A stretch of 64,000 bases of DNA, taken from Chromohalobacter sp. 296-RDG. Its GTDB lineage: Bacteria > Pseudomonadota > Gammaproteobacteria > Pseudomonadales > Halomonadaceae. The stretch spans positions 1-64,000 of the forward strand of contig NZ_JARANY010000017.1 in assembly GCF_029889885.1 (NCBI RefSeq), read 5' to 3'. Below are positions 55,640-64,000 of this stretch, piece after piece. Below the pieces are notes generated by a model. It was not told where the DNA came from and searched no databases. It was given only the letters and a program-made list of their open reading frames with translations. Within the stretch, counting starts at the first letter, position 1. Every line of letters starts with the position of its first letter. The translations under genes and the position numbers were made by a program.

Positions 55640-57496
55640 TCATCCATCGGCCTTGCGATAGCGTCCTTTATAGTCGAAGAGCTTGTCGCGGATCTGCCAG
55701 TAACGACCGACCTTGCGTCCCACGACGAAGTCCGGAGCCTTGAGCCGCTGCTCGTCGGCGATGACCTCATCCGCCGAGCGTGGCTGCCAGTCGCTGCCCG
55801 GCGCGCGCAGGTGGTAACGCAAGAACGCCAGCGTGAAGGCGCGACGCTGCTCGGGTGTCTCCAGTGCGAACCATTCGTCGAGCGTAGCACCGTCCTCATC
55901 ATGATAGGTCACCTTCAAGCGCGGCATCCCCCGCCCGTTGAGCACCGCTTGCAGCTGCATGCCCGACACGCGCAGCACCTTGGCTTCCTTTAGTCGCAGG
56001 GCTGCCTTGAGCTTGTCATCGGGATCGACCATGCGCTCACCGCATTGATGGCAAGCCCGCGCGGCGATGTCGTTTTCCGCGCCGCACTGATCGCATACCT
56101 TGAAGCGAAAGCGAAACGCGCATTGCTCCATCACCGATGCGTCAGGGGGTGATTCTGAGTCGTTCGCGCGGGGGCGGGCGCGATGAGAAGAAACCAGACC
56201 TTGGCAGCGGCGGCCGTGATGCTCGATGACCAGATCGCCATCGCGCTTGCCCCAGAACAGGTTGGCATGACCACACTCAGGGCATTCCACCTGGACCGGT
56301 TCAGCGTCTGAATCCGGGCGCGGTTCGCCGACTTCCGGCGCGTATAGATCCCAGGGGTTGCCAGCGTAATCGAGGATCAGACAGTCTTCCTTGCCAGGGG
56401 ACAAGCGCAACCCACGCCCGACGATCTGCTGATACAGACTGACGGATTCCGTGGGCCGCAGGATGGCGATCAAATCCACGTGTGGCGCGTCGAATCCGGT
56501 CGTGAGCACCGCCACGTTGACGAGATACTTAATTTCGCGCGCCTTGAAGGACGCAAGCAAGCGCTCGCGTTCCTTCGTGGGCGTCGAGCCGACGATCAAC
56601 GCCGCCTGCTCGGCCGGTAGGTAACCGACGATTTCCTCGGCATGAGCCACAGTGGCCGCGAAGATCATCACGCCACACCGCTCGCGCGCCTGCTCGACAA
56701 CCTCGGCGATGATACCCGGCGTCGCCCGATGCCCCTGAACGACGCGATTCAACTCGGCTTCCTCGAAGCCGCCATCGCGTCCTGGTACCAGGCGCGAGAA
56801 ATCGTAACGGGTCTGCCGACCATCCTCGGCATAGAGCGCCGCATCCACGCGCTTGGGCGCGACCAGGTAGCCCTGCTTGACCATCAGCCGCAGCGGCTGC
56901 TCAAACACACAATCCTGAAAGAAACTCTCGGCGTCACCACGCACCATGCCATGATGATGGCGGTGATAGATGAAGCCTTGCCCTAGGCGATACGGCGTCG
57001 CGGTCAGCCCCAGCACCTTGAGACGCGGATTGTGCTTGCGCAGATGCGCGATCACGCGATGATAGCTCGACGACGCCTTGCTGTGGCGGGCATCGTCGCT
57101 GGCTGGCGGAGGAATGCGGTGGCATTCGTCGATGACCAGCAGGGTGAACGCGCCCCACTCGTCGTGCGCCTCGAAACGCGCCAGGCTATTGACCACGGAC
57201 TGCACCGAGCCGAAGACCACCTGACGTTCGCTCTCTTTACGCCCTAAGCCAGCACTGAATAAATCCGCCTCCAGACCGTAAGCCAGGTACTTGGCATGGT
57301 TCTGCTCGACCAGCTCGCGCACGTGGGCCAGCACCAGTACCCGCCCTCGCGCCAGACGCGCCAGCTCGGCAATCACCAGTGACTTGCCACTACCGGTCGG
57401 CAGCACCACCACGGCCGGATCGTCGCTCCCGCGAAAGTGCTCGACAACCCGGGACACGGCCTGTTGCTGGTAAGGACGAAGCGAGGGCGCGCTCAT
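55640..57496 (-). CDS. radD: SF2 helicase RadD/YejH
   Basis: 618 residues. Motif Q/I YQQQAV and LPTGSGKS (about 35-42), DEAD-box variant IDECH (about 129-133), motif III-like GLTATPYR, motif [18 protein letters not shown], and a C-terminal zinc-binding region with CPECGH and CDQCG...CHQCG pairs. RadD helps repair double-strand breaks with RecA and SSB. Same strand as pqqA but probably separate. Confidence 0.93.
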   Translation of the reverse strand: MSAPSLRPYQQQAVSRVVEHFRGSDDPAVVVLPTGSGKSLVIAELARLARGRVLVLAHVRELVEQNHAKYLAYGLEADLFSAGLGRKESERQVVFGSVQSVVNSLARFEAHDEWGAFTLLVIDECHRIPPPASDDARHSKASSSYHRVIAHLRKHNPRLKVLGLTATPYRLGQGFIYHRHHHGMVRGDAESFFQDCVFEQPLRLMVKQGYLVAPKRVDAALYAEDGRQTRYDFSRLVPGRDGGFEEAELNRVVQGHRATPGIIAEVVEQARERCGVMIFAATVAHAEEIVGYLPAEQAALIVGSTPTKERERLLASFKAREIKYLVNVAVLTTGFDAPHVDLIAILRPTESVSLYQQIVGRGLRLSPGKEDCLILDYAGNPWDLYAPEVGEPRPDSDAEPVQVECPECGHANLFWGKRDGDLVIEHHGRRCQGLVSSHRARPRANDSESPPDASVMEQCAFRFRFKVCDQCGAENDIAARACHQCGERMVDPDDKLKAALRLKEAKVLRVSGMQLQAVLNGRGMPRLKVTYHDEDGATLDEWFALETPEQRRAFTLAFLRYHLRAPGSDWQPRSADEVIADEQRLKAPDFVVGRKVGRYWQIRDKLFDYKGRYRKADG

Positions 57497-57663
57497 GGCA
57501 GACTTCCAATCGAATCAAAAGGCGCATCCTACCACCGGCGACAAGATCGGCCAGATGGCAAAACAGACCTTGATCTCGCTCCTCCGCGCCCCGACCTCAT
57601 TAAAAAGGCGCGGATGACAACGATCACCCCGTATCGTATTAACGTTTCCAGCCAGGAGGCCCC

Positions 57664-57873
57664 ATGCAAGCACCAAGCAGTCCCGATTGTCCTGAATGCG
57701 GTAGTCGCGCCAAGCGCTTCCCTCCCGGTCGCGAGGGCCAATATCATGTCTTTTGTAAAAAATGCGACCATGATTTCGGGCGTTATGACCGCCTCGTCGC
57801 CGACTACCGTCATCTTCTCGACGACCTGGAAGCCCATCTCGGAACCTCGGACAACGCGCCACGAGACATCTGA
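57664..57873 (+). CDS. Zinc-ribbon miniprotein
   Basis: 69 residues. One zinc ribbon made of CPECGS (about 9-14) and CKKCDHDF (about 31-38), then a helical tail DYRHLLDDLEAHLG. AGGAGG precedes the ATG. The family is not recognised; such small ribbons often bind nucleic acid or act as transcription helpers. It is divergent from radD, with 167 bases between them. Confidence 0.7.
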   Translation: MQAPSSPDCPECGSRAKRFPPGREGQYHVFCKKCDHDFGRYDRLVADYRHLLDDLEAHLGTSDNAPRDI

Positions 57874-57921
57874 GACTGTTATCGGCACTCTTCACTGACA
57901 TCCGTTATTCGGAGATCCTTC

Positions 57922-58239
57922 ATGTCCTCGACTCAATCCCATTTCGTGGTGCTTGCCGAATTCCATCTCAAGGAAGGCCAGATCCCCGCGTTTCTCGCCT
58001 TGGCGCACAACGACGCCAACGAATCCCTGGCCAACGAGGAAGGCTGCCTGGCCTTCGACGTGCTCACGCCGGAAGGCAGCGACAATGTCGTCGTACTGCA
58101 CGAAGTCTATCGCGACCGCGACGCCTTCGAACATCACATGCAGATGCCCCACTACGCGCCCTTCAAGGAAGGCAGCGCGCCGCTACTCGATGGCGAGCCA
58201 AACGTGCGCTTCTTCTACACGGCCATCCGTCCCGAATGA
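57922..58239 (+). CDS. Putative quinol monooxygenase/ABM domain protein (YgiN-like)
   Basis: 105 residues with the dimeric alpha/beta-barrel ABM fold: FVVLAEFHLKEGQIPAFLAL, NEEGCLAFDVL and DRDAFEHHMQMPHYAPF. YgiN and related proteins oxidise quinols or modify small organic compounds. GGAGAT precedes the ATG. It follows the zinc-ribbon gene by 48 bases and converges with the tartrate dehydrogenase gene, so a link to that cluster is uncertain. Confidence 0.85.
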   Translation: MSSTQSHFVVLAEFHLKEGQIPAFLALAHNDANESLANEEGCLAFDVLTPEGSDNVVVLHEVYRDRDAFEHHMQMPHYAPFKEGSAPLLDGEPNVRFFYTAIRPE

Positions 58240-58265
58240 GCGATGATTTCAGTTGAGGCGTCACG

Positions 58266-58314
58266 CAAGACCGCAGCGCCGATGTTTACTCGGGCTGCGG
58301 TCTTGTCGCTATTT
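58266..58314. terminator. Bidirectional terminator between the monooxygenase and the tartrate cluster
   Basis: CAAGACCGCAGC pairs perfectly with GCTGCGGTCTTG (58266-58277 and 58294-58305); the loop itself forms CCGA/TCGG. It is followed by TCGCTATTTT on the plus strand. Confidence 0.85.
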
Positions 58315-58324
58315 TGGCGGAGCA

Positions 58325-59380
58325 TCAACTCAATTCATTCAATACCGCCTGGGTTATCTCATGTGTCGTTGAAGCACCACCCACATCCCGGGAATGGACA
58401 CCGGAGCGCGTCAAGCGCTCGATAGCCGCCATCAGTCGCTCGGCGGCCGTGGTTTCTCCCAAGTGCTCGAGCATCATGACTGCCGTCCAAAAGGCGCCCA
58501 CGGGGTTGGCGATGCCTTGGCCAGCGATATCGAAGGCCGAGCCGTGGATCGGCTCGAACATGGAGGGAAAGCGGCGCTCGGGATTCAGGTTCGCGGTCGG
58601 TGCAATCCCCAGGCTTCCCGTCAGCGCCGCCGCCAGGTCGGAAATGATATCGGCGTGCAGGTTGGTCGCCACCACGGTATCCAGCGTGTCCGGCTTGAGC
58701 ACCATGCGCGTGGTCACGGCATCGACGAGCTCACGGTCGATCTTGACGTCGGGGTAATCCTCGGCCACCTCAAAGAACACCTCATCCCACAGCACCATAC
58801 CGTGCCGCTGAGCATTGGATTTGGTCACCAGGGTCAACATCTTGCGCGGCCGACTTCGGGCCATCTCGAAGGCAAAGCGATGGATGCGCTCCACCCCCTT
58901 GCGCGAGAAGATCGACACCTCGGTGCCGATTTCTTCCGGCAGGCCGCGATGTACCCGTCCTCCATTACCGGAATACTCGCCTTCGCTGTTCTCGCGGATG
59001 ATCACCCAGTCGATCTTGTCGGCGTCCTGCAACCGGCTACCGATCCCCGACAATAACCGAGCGGGACGCACGTTGGCATACTGATCGAATCCCTGGCAGA
59101 TCGCTAGACGCAAATCCCACAACGAGACATGGTCCGGCACACGCTGACTGCCCACCGCGCCGAAATAGATGGCATCGAAAGTGGCCAGTTCTTCCAGGCC
59201 ACCCTCGGGAAGATAGCGGCCATGCTCCAGATAATAGTCGGAGCTCCACGGGAAATCGCTAAAGGCGAAGCTCAACTCGCCGCTTTTCTCCGCCAGGGCC
59301 TGCAGGACCTGCTTGCCCGCCTCGATGACCTCGACGCCGATGCCGTCTCCAGGAATCACGGCGATCTTGTGATGACGCAT
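58325..59380 (-). CDS. Tartrate dehydrogenase/decarboxylase or D-malate dehydrogenase
   Basis: 351 residues from ATG 59380 with AGAGGA upstream. Isopropylmalate-dehydrogenase fold: IAVIPGDGIGVEV at 6-18, the WDLRLAICQGFDQYANVRP substrate loop, ENSEGEYSG, KSNAQRHG and the second metal site ATNLHADIISDLAAAL. It belongs to the TtuC/DmlA branch that oxidises tartrate or D-malate with NAD+. It lies 33 bases after the D-tartrate dehydratase gene on the same strand, which points to tartrate; the exact isomer cannot be told. Confidence 0.93.
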   Translation of the reverse strand: MRHHKIAVIPGDGIGVEVIEAGKQVLQALAEKSGELSFAFSDFPWSSDYYLEHGRYLPEGGLEELATFDAIYFGAVGSQRVPDHVSLWDLRLAICQGFDQYANVRPARLLSGIGSRLQDADKIDWVIIRENSEGEYSGNGGRVHRGLPEEIGTEVSIFSRKGVERIHRFAFEMARSRPRKMLTLVTKSNAQRHGMVLWDEVFFEVAEDYPDVKIDRELVDAVTTRMVLKPDTLDTVVATNLHADIISDLAAALTGSLGIAPTANLNPERRFPSMFEPIHGSAFDIAGQGIANPVGAFWTAVMMLEHLGETTAAERLMAAIERLTRSGVHSRDVGGASTTHEITQAVLNELS

Positions 59381-59413
59381 GGTGAATATCCTCTGCTGCA
59401 ATTGACCCAAGAC

Positions 59414-60577
59414 TTATAGATGGGTGTGGAAGACCTTCATCAACTCGGCCTTGTCCTCGAAACCAATGCCCGGCATGGCCGGCATGGCCACATAGCCGTT
59501 CTCGACCGGCGTGGAATCGGCGAAACCGCCGAAGGGCGCAAAGACTCGAGGATAGGATTCGTTGCCACCCAACTTGAGGCCGGCAGCGATATTGAGGGCA
59601 AACTGATGCCCTCCGTGGGGAATGCATTGACGAGTCGACCAGCCGCGAATATGCAACTCGTCCAGCATGCGCAGGTATTCCACTAGTCCATACGACAGCA
59701 CCGGATCCATCTGCAGAATGTCGCGATCGGGACGCATCCCTCCATGGCGCAGCAGGTTGCGTACATCCTGATGAGAGAACAGGTTCTCCCCCGTCGCGGT
59801 CGGACCGGCATAGTGTTCGCATAGCTGGCGCTGCAGGGCGTAGTCGAGCGGGTCGCCGGCCTCCTCGTACCAGCGCACCCCATAGGGGGCCAAGCCATCG
59901 GCGAAGTCCAGCGTATTCTGCAGGTCGAAGCGGCCATTGGCATCCACCGCCAGACGCGACGCGTCCCCCACCACCTCGAGCGCCGCCTCGACACGTGCCA
60001 AATCCTCTTTCAGCGGCACACCGCCGATTTTCATTTTGGTGGCCACGTAGCCCATGTCCAGGTAATCGCGCATCTCCTCCTGAAGCCCCTGGATTTCCTT
60101 GCCAGGATGGTAATAACCGCCAGCAGCGTAGACTGAGACACCGCTATCCAACTCGCCATCACCGAAGCGTTCGGCCAATAGCTGCGCCAGCGGCTTGTTC
60201 TCGACCTTGGCCACGATGTCCCAGATCGCCATGTCGATGATGCCCACCGCTACCGAGCGCTCGCCGTGACCGCCCGGTTTCTCGTTGGCCATAAGCGTCG
60301 CCCAGACCTTGAATGGATCAAGGTTGTGGCCACTGTCATCGAGCAATGACGCGGGGTCCGCCTCCTCCAGGCGGGGCAGGAAACGCTCTCTCAGCAAGCC
60401 ACTCTGGGCATAGCGCCCGTTCGAATTGAAGCCATACCCCACGACCTGCCGGCCATCGACCTTGGTGTCGGTGTAGATTGCCAGGATGGACACATCCATC
60501 TTGGCGAATGAAATGTAGGCATTGGCGATATCGGACGCGATCGAGACCCGCGCTTCCTTGATGTCGGTGATTCGCAT
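59414..60577 (-). CDS. tarD: D(-)-tartrate dehydratase (enolase superfamily)
   Basis: 387 residues from ATG 60577 with AAGGAGAG upstream. It follows the Bradyrhizobium D-tartrate dehydratase closely: GYGFNSNGRYAQ near 48-59, NEKPGGHGERSVAVG near 98-112, the KMK catalytic motif at 181-183, metal ligands D212, E238 and E264, and the H321 region QCIPHGGHQ. These correspond, one residue earlier, to the known active-site residues. The enzyme removes water from D-tartrate, giving oxaloacetate. The next gene encodes a tartrate dehydrogenase, and the TTT carrier lies just upstream. Confidence 0.95.
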   Translation of the reverse strand: MRITDIKEARVSIASDIANAYISFAKMDVSILAIYTDTKVDGRQVVGYGFNSNGRYAQSGLLRERFLPRLEEADPASLLDDSGHNLDPFKVWATLMANEKPGGHGERSVAVGIIDMAIWDIVAKVENKPLAQLLAERFGDGELDSGVSVYAAGGYYHPGKEIQGLQEEMRDYLDMGYVATKMKIGGVPLKEDLARVEAALEVVGDASRLAVDANGRFDLQNTLDFADGLAPYGVRWYEEAGDPLDYALQRQLCEHYAGPTATGENLFSHQDVRNLLRHGGMRPDRDILQMDPVLSYGLVEYLRMLDELHIRGWSTRQCIPHGGHQFALNIAAGLKLGGNESYPRVFAPFGGFADSTPVENGYVAMPAMPGIGFEDKAELMKVFHTHL

Positions 60578-60617
60578 GTTCTCTCCTTGTCTTGAGGCCA
60601 CCATTGTTCTTGAGTGA

Positions 60618-61073
60618 TTACGACCAGATACCGGACGGTAGCCTGACGCTCAGGACTTCCGTAAAGGCCAGATAGAAAGCCCCGATCAGCACCGCAACGA
60701 TCGGTGCCCATTGGGCCAGGCGACGCACGGGTACCGGCCCCTCGATATGCGCCAGGTACCAGGTCAGGCCGAAGAAAACGATGGCCGTCGCCACCAAGAA
60801 ACCCAGCACACCAATCGCGTACCACCAGGCAAACAACACGACGATCATGATCACCAGACGTCGTGGATCACCTTCGATTTCCACCTGACGCGCCGCCGGT
60901 TTGATAAACGCCTTGACGATCAGCGCCAGTGACAACGCGACCATGATCACCAGGATGGCGCGGGGAAAGATGATGCTCAGCCGGCCCATGCCCTCACGCG
61001 GAAACCACAGGATGGCGGCGAACAGTAAGCCAAAGAGTCCCGCGGCGAAATCGGTATTGAGACGCAGGGTCAT
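60618..61073 (-). CDS. tctB: Tripartite tricarboxylate transporter, small membrane subunit TctB
   Basis: 151 residues with four membrane helices (about 10-26, 33-52, 74-104, 118-140), the usual TctB layout. It overlaps the tctA stop by four bases (ATGA). With TctA it forms the inner-membrane channel that takes up a carboxylate delivered by TctC. The neighbouring dehydratase suggests tartrate as substrate. Confidence 0.94.
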   Translation of the reverse strand: MTLRLNTDFAAGLFGLLFAAILWFPREGMGRLSIIFPRAILVIMVALSLALIVKAFIKPAARQVEIEGDPRRLVIMIVVLFAWWYAIGVLGFLVATAIVFFGLTWYLAHIEGPVPVRRLAQWAPIVAVLIGAFYLAFTEVLSVRLPSGIWS

Positions 61074-62611
61074 GATGGCTTCTCCTCGTCCGGATCGACC
61101 TTGGCCATGCGCCCGCTACGCTCCAGCCAACCCGGCAACAAGGTGGTCGCGACACTCAACGCCACCAGACAGGCCAGCACGATCGATAGCGGGTTGGCGA
61201 ACAGCCGCAGCCAGGGTACCGGATCGACAACGGCCGTCAGCATTGTCTGCACATAGCCTTTCTCGGCGATGACGCCCAAGATCATGCCCAAGACGATGGG
61301 CGCCGCCTGGATGCCGATCAGGCGCAGGAAATACCCCACCGAGCCCAACAGCAGCATGATGAAGACGTCGGTCATACTGTTGCGCAGCGCATAGGTCCCC
61401 AGGATAGTGACCATGGCGATGCTCGGCAGCAGGAAGTAGAACGGCGTCTTGACCACGACACGATGAATCAACCGACCACCCAGCAGGCCGACCGGCAGCA
61501 GGAACATGGACGCAAACCCCATCGAGAGGATGAAGCCATTGGTCAGCACCCCGGTTTCGGTGAACAGATCCAGCCCCGGGCGCAGGCCATGCATGAGCAG
61601 CACGCCAAGGATGATGGCATCCGGTGGCGCACCGGGAATGCCCAGAGTCAGCAACGGCACCATACTGCCGGCCACCATGACATTGTTGCTCGACTCCGAG
61701 GCGATCACGCCATCGACGTTGCCCTTACCGAACGACGATGGATCCTTGGAGAAACGGCGGGCCTCGTTATAGGCCACTAGGCTAGTGACGTTGCCCCCTG
61801 CGCCCGGAATGATGGCGATGAGCTGGCCGATGATGCAGGAACGGATTAGATTGACGGGCTTGCCGAAGATATGCCGACCCATGCGCATAATGGCCGAGCC
61901 CGCACCGCCCTGAAGCTTGCCGCTTTCCGGCAAGGCGCCTCGCCCCTGGGCCGCCATCGAGATCAGTTCGGGGATCACGAACAGGCCGATCAGAGCGACG
62001 ATCAATTCGATTCCACCCTGTAGCGCCGGTATACCGAAGATGAAGCGGGTTTCGCCACCGATCGGCGAGACGCCGACGGTGCTCAACAGCATGCCGATAC
62101 ACCCCCCAAGCAACCCCTTGAGCAGCGACCCGCTCGATAGGCTGGCCACCAGGGTCAGGCCCAGCAGCGCCACCCAGAACATCTCGGCCGGTCCGAACAC
62201 CACGGCAAGCCTCGCTAGGGGCGGCGCCAGCAAGAGCAGGAACGTCACCCCAATGATGCCGCCGACCACCGAGGCAATGGTCGCAGCAGCCAGGGCTTCG
62301 TAGGCACGCCCTTGTCGCGCCATGGGATAGCCGTCGAACGTCGTGGCGATGGACGACGGCGTTCCAGGAGTATTGATCAGAATGGCAGTAAAGGCGCCGC
62401 CATAGATGGCGCCCATATAAACTGCTCCCAGCGCTATCAGGCCTTGCAAGGGCGACATCGTGAAGGTGAACGGCAACAACACCGCCAACGCCATGGTCGC
62501 CGTCAACCCTGGCAAGGCGCCGATGAATAACCCCGCCGTCACCCCGCACAGAATGGTCACGAGCCCTTTGAGCGTCAGGATCGAGAATAAAGCTTCCAGT
62601 AACATGTCCAT
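61070..62611 (-). CDS. tctA: Tripartite tricarboxylate transporter, large membrane subunit TctA
   Basis: 513 residues, about 11-12 membrane helices. TctA motifs: GALPGLTATMALAVLLPFTF (about 28-47), GAIYGGAFTAILINTPGTP and GIPGAPPDAIILGVLLMHGL. It is the main translocating subunit. It is coupled to tctB and lies 103 bases downstream of tctC. Confidence 0.97.
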   Translation of the reverse strand: MDMLLEALFSILTLKGLVTILCGVTAGLFIGALPGLTATMALAVLLPFTFTMSPLQGLIALGAVYMGAIYGGAFTAILINTPGTPSSIATTFDGYPMARQGRAYEALAAATIASVVGGIIGVTFLLLLAPPLARLAVVFGPAEMFWVALLGLTLVASLSSGSLLKGLLGGCIGMLLSTVGVSPIGGETRFIFGIPALQGGIELIVALIGLFVIPELISMAAQGRGALPESGKLQGGAGSAIMRMGRHIFGKPVNLIRSCIIGQLIAIIPGAGGNVTSLVAYNEARRFSKDPSSFGKGNVDGVIASESSNNVMVAGSMVPLLTLGIPGAPPDAIILGVLLMHGLRPGLDLFTETGVLTNGFILSMGFASMFLLPVGLLGGRLIHRVVVKTPFYFLLPSIAMVTILGTYALRNSMTDVFIMLLLGSVGYFLRLIGIQAAPIVLGMILGVIAEKGYVQTMLTAVVDPVPWLRLFANPLSIVLACLVALSVATTLLPGWLERSGRMAKVDPDEEKPS

Positions 62612-62714
62612 GAGCCAACTCCACTAAGTGCAGGATGGGTCGCTTCAGATGAACGGCCAGCACCCACCCCTGCGACCATGAGGATCGCAGAGGCGGGTGA
62701 CGCATCACGTCGCT

Positions 62715-63674
62715 TTATTGGTTGGCTTTGGCTTCTTCGAGGATCGGCTGATAGGCCGTCTTGAGTTGCTGTATGACCTCATCCACTTCGCCATCGGTGA
62801 TGTCGGTCATGACGAAGCCGAGTGGCTCCTGCTTTTCGGCGATGCGCTCATTGGTTTCGGCGAACGCCTCTTCCAGCGTATTGACGATCTCATCCGGCGT
62901 CCCTTTGGGGACTGCGACGCCGCGATAGGCACCGCCGACGATGTCGTAACCCAGTTCCTTGAAGGTCGGCACGTCCGGTAGCGCGGGCACCCGTTCTTCC
63001 GAGGCCACGGCCAAGACACGTGCGTTGTCCTGCATCTGCACACCAAGCATCGAATAGTTGAAGATGCCCGACACGTGCCCGCCCTGTATCGCCGCTGGCA
63101 ACGGCCCCGTGCCGGTGAAAGGAATGTAAGTCACATCGATATCCGCTTCACGCTCCAGACGCAAGGCGCCCAGGTGGTTGGCACTGAACGTCCCACTTCC
63201 GCCCAGCGTTACCGCCTGGGGATTTTCCTTGGCGTACTGGACCAATTCATCGAGCGTCTCGAACTGGCTATCCTTGGGGACGATCAAGGCATTGGGCGTG
63301 GTATGGAAAAAGGTCACGATCTTCCAGTTATCAGTCTCGTAACCGGCATCCTCACGCATGATGGGCTGGGCGATGATGTGTGGAATATTGACGCCAATCA
63401 TCTCGTAACCCGTGGGCTCGGCATTATTCTGGAACTCGCTCCAGCCGACGGCACCACCACCACCTGGGCGGTGATTGACGTTGACATCGACCCCCAGGAT
63501 TTCTTCCAGGTGAGGCTCCTGGAAGCGTGCGGTGACGTCGGACTCACCCCCCGGATCGAACGGAATCGTATAAGTAATGGGTTGTTCGGGATACTCGGCG
63601 AAGGCGACCCCGGGCATGCCCAAGGCAGCCATCAGGGTTAGCGAGCCTACCCAGCGTGTCGTGGCGAGTGTCAT
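62715..63674 (-). CDS. tctC: Tripartite tricarboxylate transporter, periplasmic binding protein TctC (Bug family)
   Basis: 319 residues. A signal peptide (about 1-26, cleavage after AFA) precedes a Bug-type solute-binding protein with NHRPGGGGAVGW and the FTGTGPLPAAIQGGHV loop. It binds the substrate outside and hands it to TctAB. First gene of the tctC-tctA-tctB-dehydratase-dehydrogenase series on the minus strand, so it likely drives the whole operon. The substrate is presumed to be D-tartrate. Confidence 0.96.
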   Translation of the reverse strand: MTLATTRWVGSLTLMAALGMPGVAFAEYPEQPITYTIPFDPGGESDVTARFQEPHLEEILGVDVNVNHRPGGGGAVGWSEFQNNAEPTGYEMIGVNIPHIIAQPIMREDAGYETDNWKIVTFFHTTPNALIVPKDSQFETLDELVQYAKENPQAVTLGGSGTFSANHLGALRLEREADIDVTYIPFTGTGPLPAAIQGGHVSGIFNYSMLGVQMQDNARVLAVASEERVPALPDVPTFKELGYDIVGGAYRGVAVPKGTPDEIVNTLEEAFAETNERIAEKQEPLGFVMTDITDGEVDEVIQQLKTAYQPILEEAKANQ

Positions 63675-64000
63675 TGGCGTACTCCTTGGTCTTCTTGTGG
63701 TCTGACGACGTTCTCCGCTCGATTGTTCTTGTCACCGTCATGGCGGAGCGAATGAAACGTCATACGCATTTCGTGTCGGGGGAAATGCATACCGCACCTT
63801 TGAAGCTAGCCAACTTGTAAAATCTGTCCACTCACAAAAGGTAGACCTTAGTCGGGTAAAGCAGGTAAAACACGTCCCCACACAAAAAACCCAACTAAAT
63901 ATAATTTAAAAACAATATCTTACGTACAATACGCTCTTGTGAAAAAAGCAAGCGCACACCGGTCGAGTTGTTTTAAATGAACATGTGGATCTTGCTAACC
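63675..64000. promoter_or_regulatory. 326-base upstream region of the tartrate operon, with a candidate operator
   Basis: An inverted repeat GCATTTC-N9-GAAATGC (63766-63788) lies 92-114 bases before tctC and could be the operator of the tartrate regulator. The right end is AT-rich. A possible ATG at 63977 opens a frame that runs off the window, but without a ribosome site it is not called as a gene. Confidence 0.5.

Noticed and set aside
63977-64000. Possible gene start at the right edge
   Set aside because: Only eight codons are visible and no ribosome site precedes the ATG.

Overview
The window is GC-rich chromosomal DNA from a gammaproteobacterium. Gene content and order (rpsF-rpsR-membrane protein-rplI-dnaB, rlmB-rnr, scpA-scpB-rluB, a paired DUF4212/sodium:solute symporter next to acs, acidic linkers in proteins, a complete pqqABCDE operon) fit the Halomonadaceae best (Chromohalobacter/Halomonas-like). 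This is inferred from gene content only; no database search was possible. Almost everything reads as core chromosome. No insertion sequence, phage, integron, plasmid function or CRISPR array is visible.

Layout. 0-8.5 kb: end of an FeS-type photolyase-like gene, small unknown genes, dnaB, the rpsF/rpsR/rplI operon, rlmB and rnr. 8.6-9.0 kb: three tRNA-Leu(CAG) genes behind a clear promoter. 9-16 kb: an anchored DNA/RNA nuclease, a stand-alone Lrp-type sensor domain, a gene-decay scar made of yeaH and spoVR pieces, threonine aldolase, fadH with a divergent alpha/beta hydrolase, then a five-tRNA operon (Val-Asp-Asp-Val-Asp). 16-20.4 kb: hydrolase, ttcA, and an exonuclease plus CBS/nucleotidyltransferase pair. 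20.9-32.5 kb: an acetate-use region with a two-part sodium:solute symporter, a small membrane protein, a 1316-residue transporter-fused hybrid histidine kinase (CrbS-like), a LuxR-type response regulator (CrbR-like) and acs. A manganese module mntH-mntR is inserted between kinase and regulator.

32.6-46 kb: sprT, a UPF0149 gene, clsB-like and plsB phospholipid genes, rsmJ-uppP, tsaB, adk, and the aceE-aceF pyruvate dehydrogenase genes (E2 carries three lipoyl domains and a TTG start). 46-52.3 kb: ampD, nadC, nadA, three tRNA-Lys(TTT), rluB-scpB-scpA. 52.4-57.5 kb: pqqABCDE (pqqA is only 25 codons) and radD. 57.6-63.7 kb: a zinc-ribbon miniprotein, a YgiN-like monooxygenase, and a coherent D-tartrate module: TctC/TctA/TctB tripartite carrier, D(-)-tartrate dehydratase and a tartrate/D-malate dehydrogenase.

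The most noteworthy items are the D-tartrate module, the acetate-sensing region with its extra unknown membrane protein, the yeaH::spoVR scar with repeats at its edge, a palindromic non-coding element at 12.2-12.35 kb, a tRNA-Leu copy with a broken acceptor pair, and several unassigned inverted repeats placed like operators. No clearly new multi-gene system was identified.
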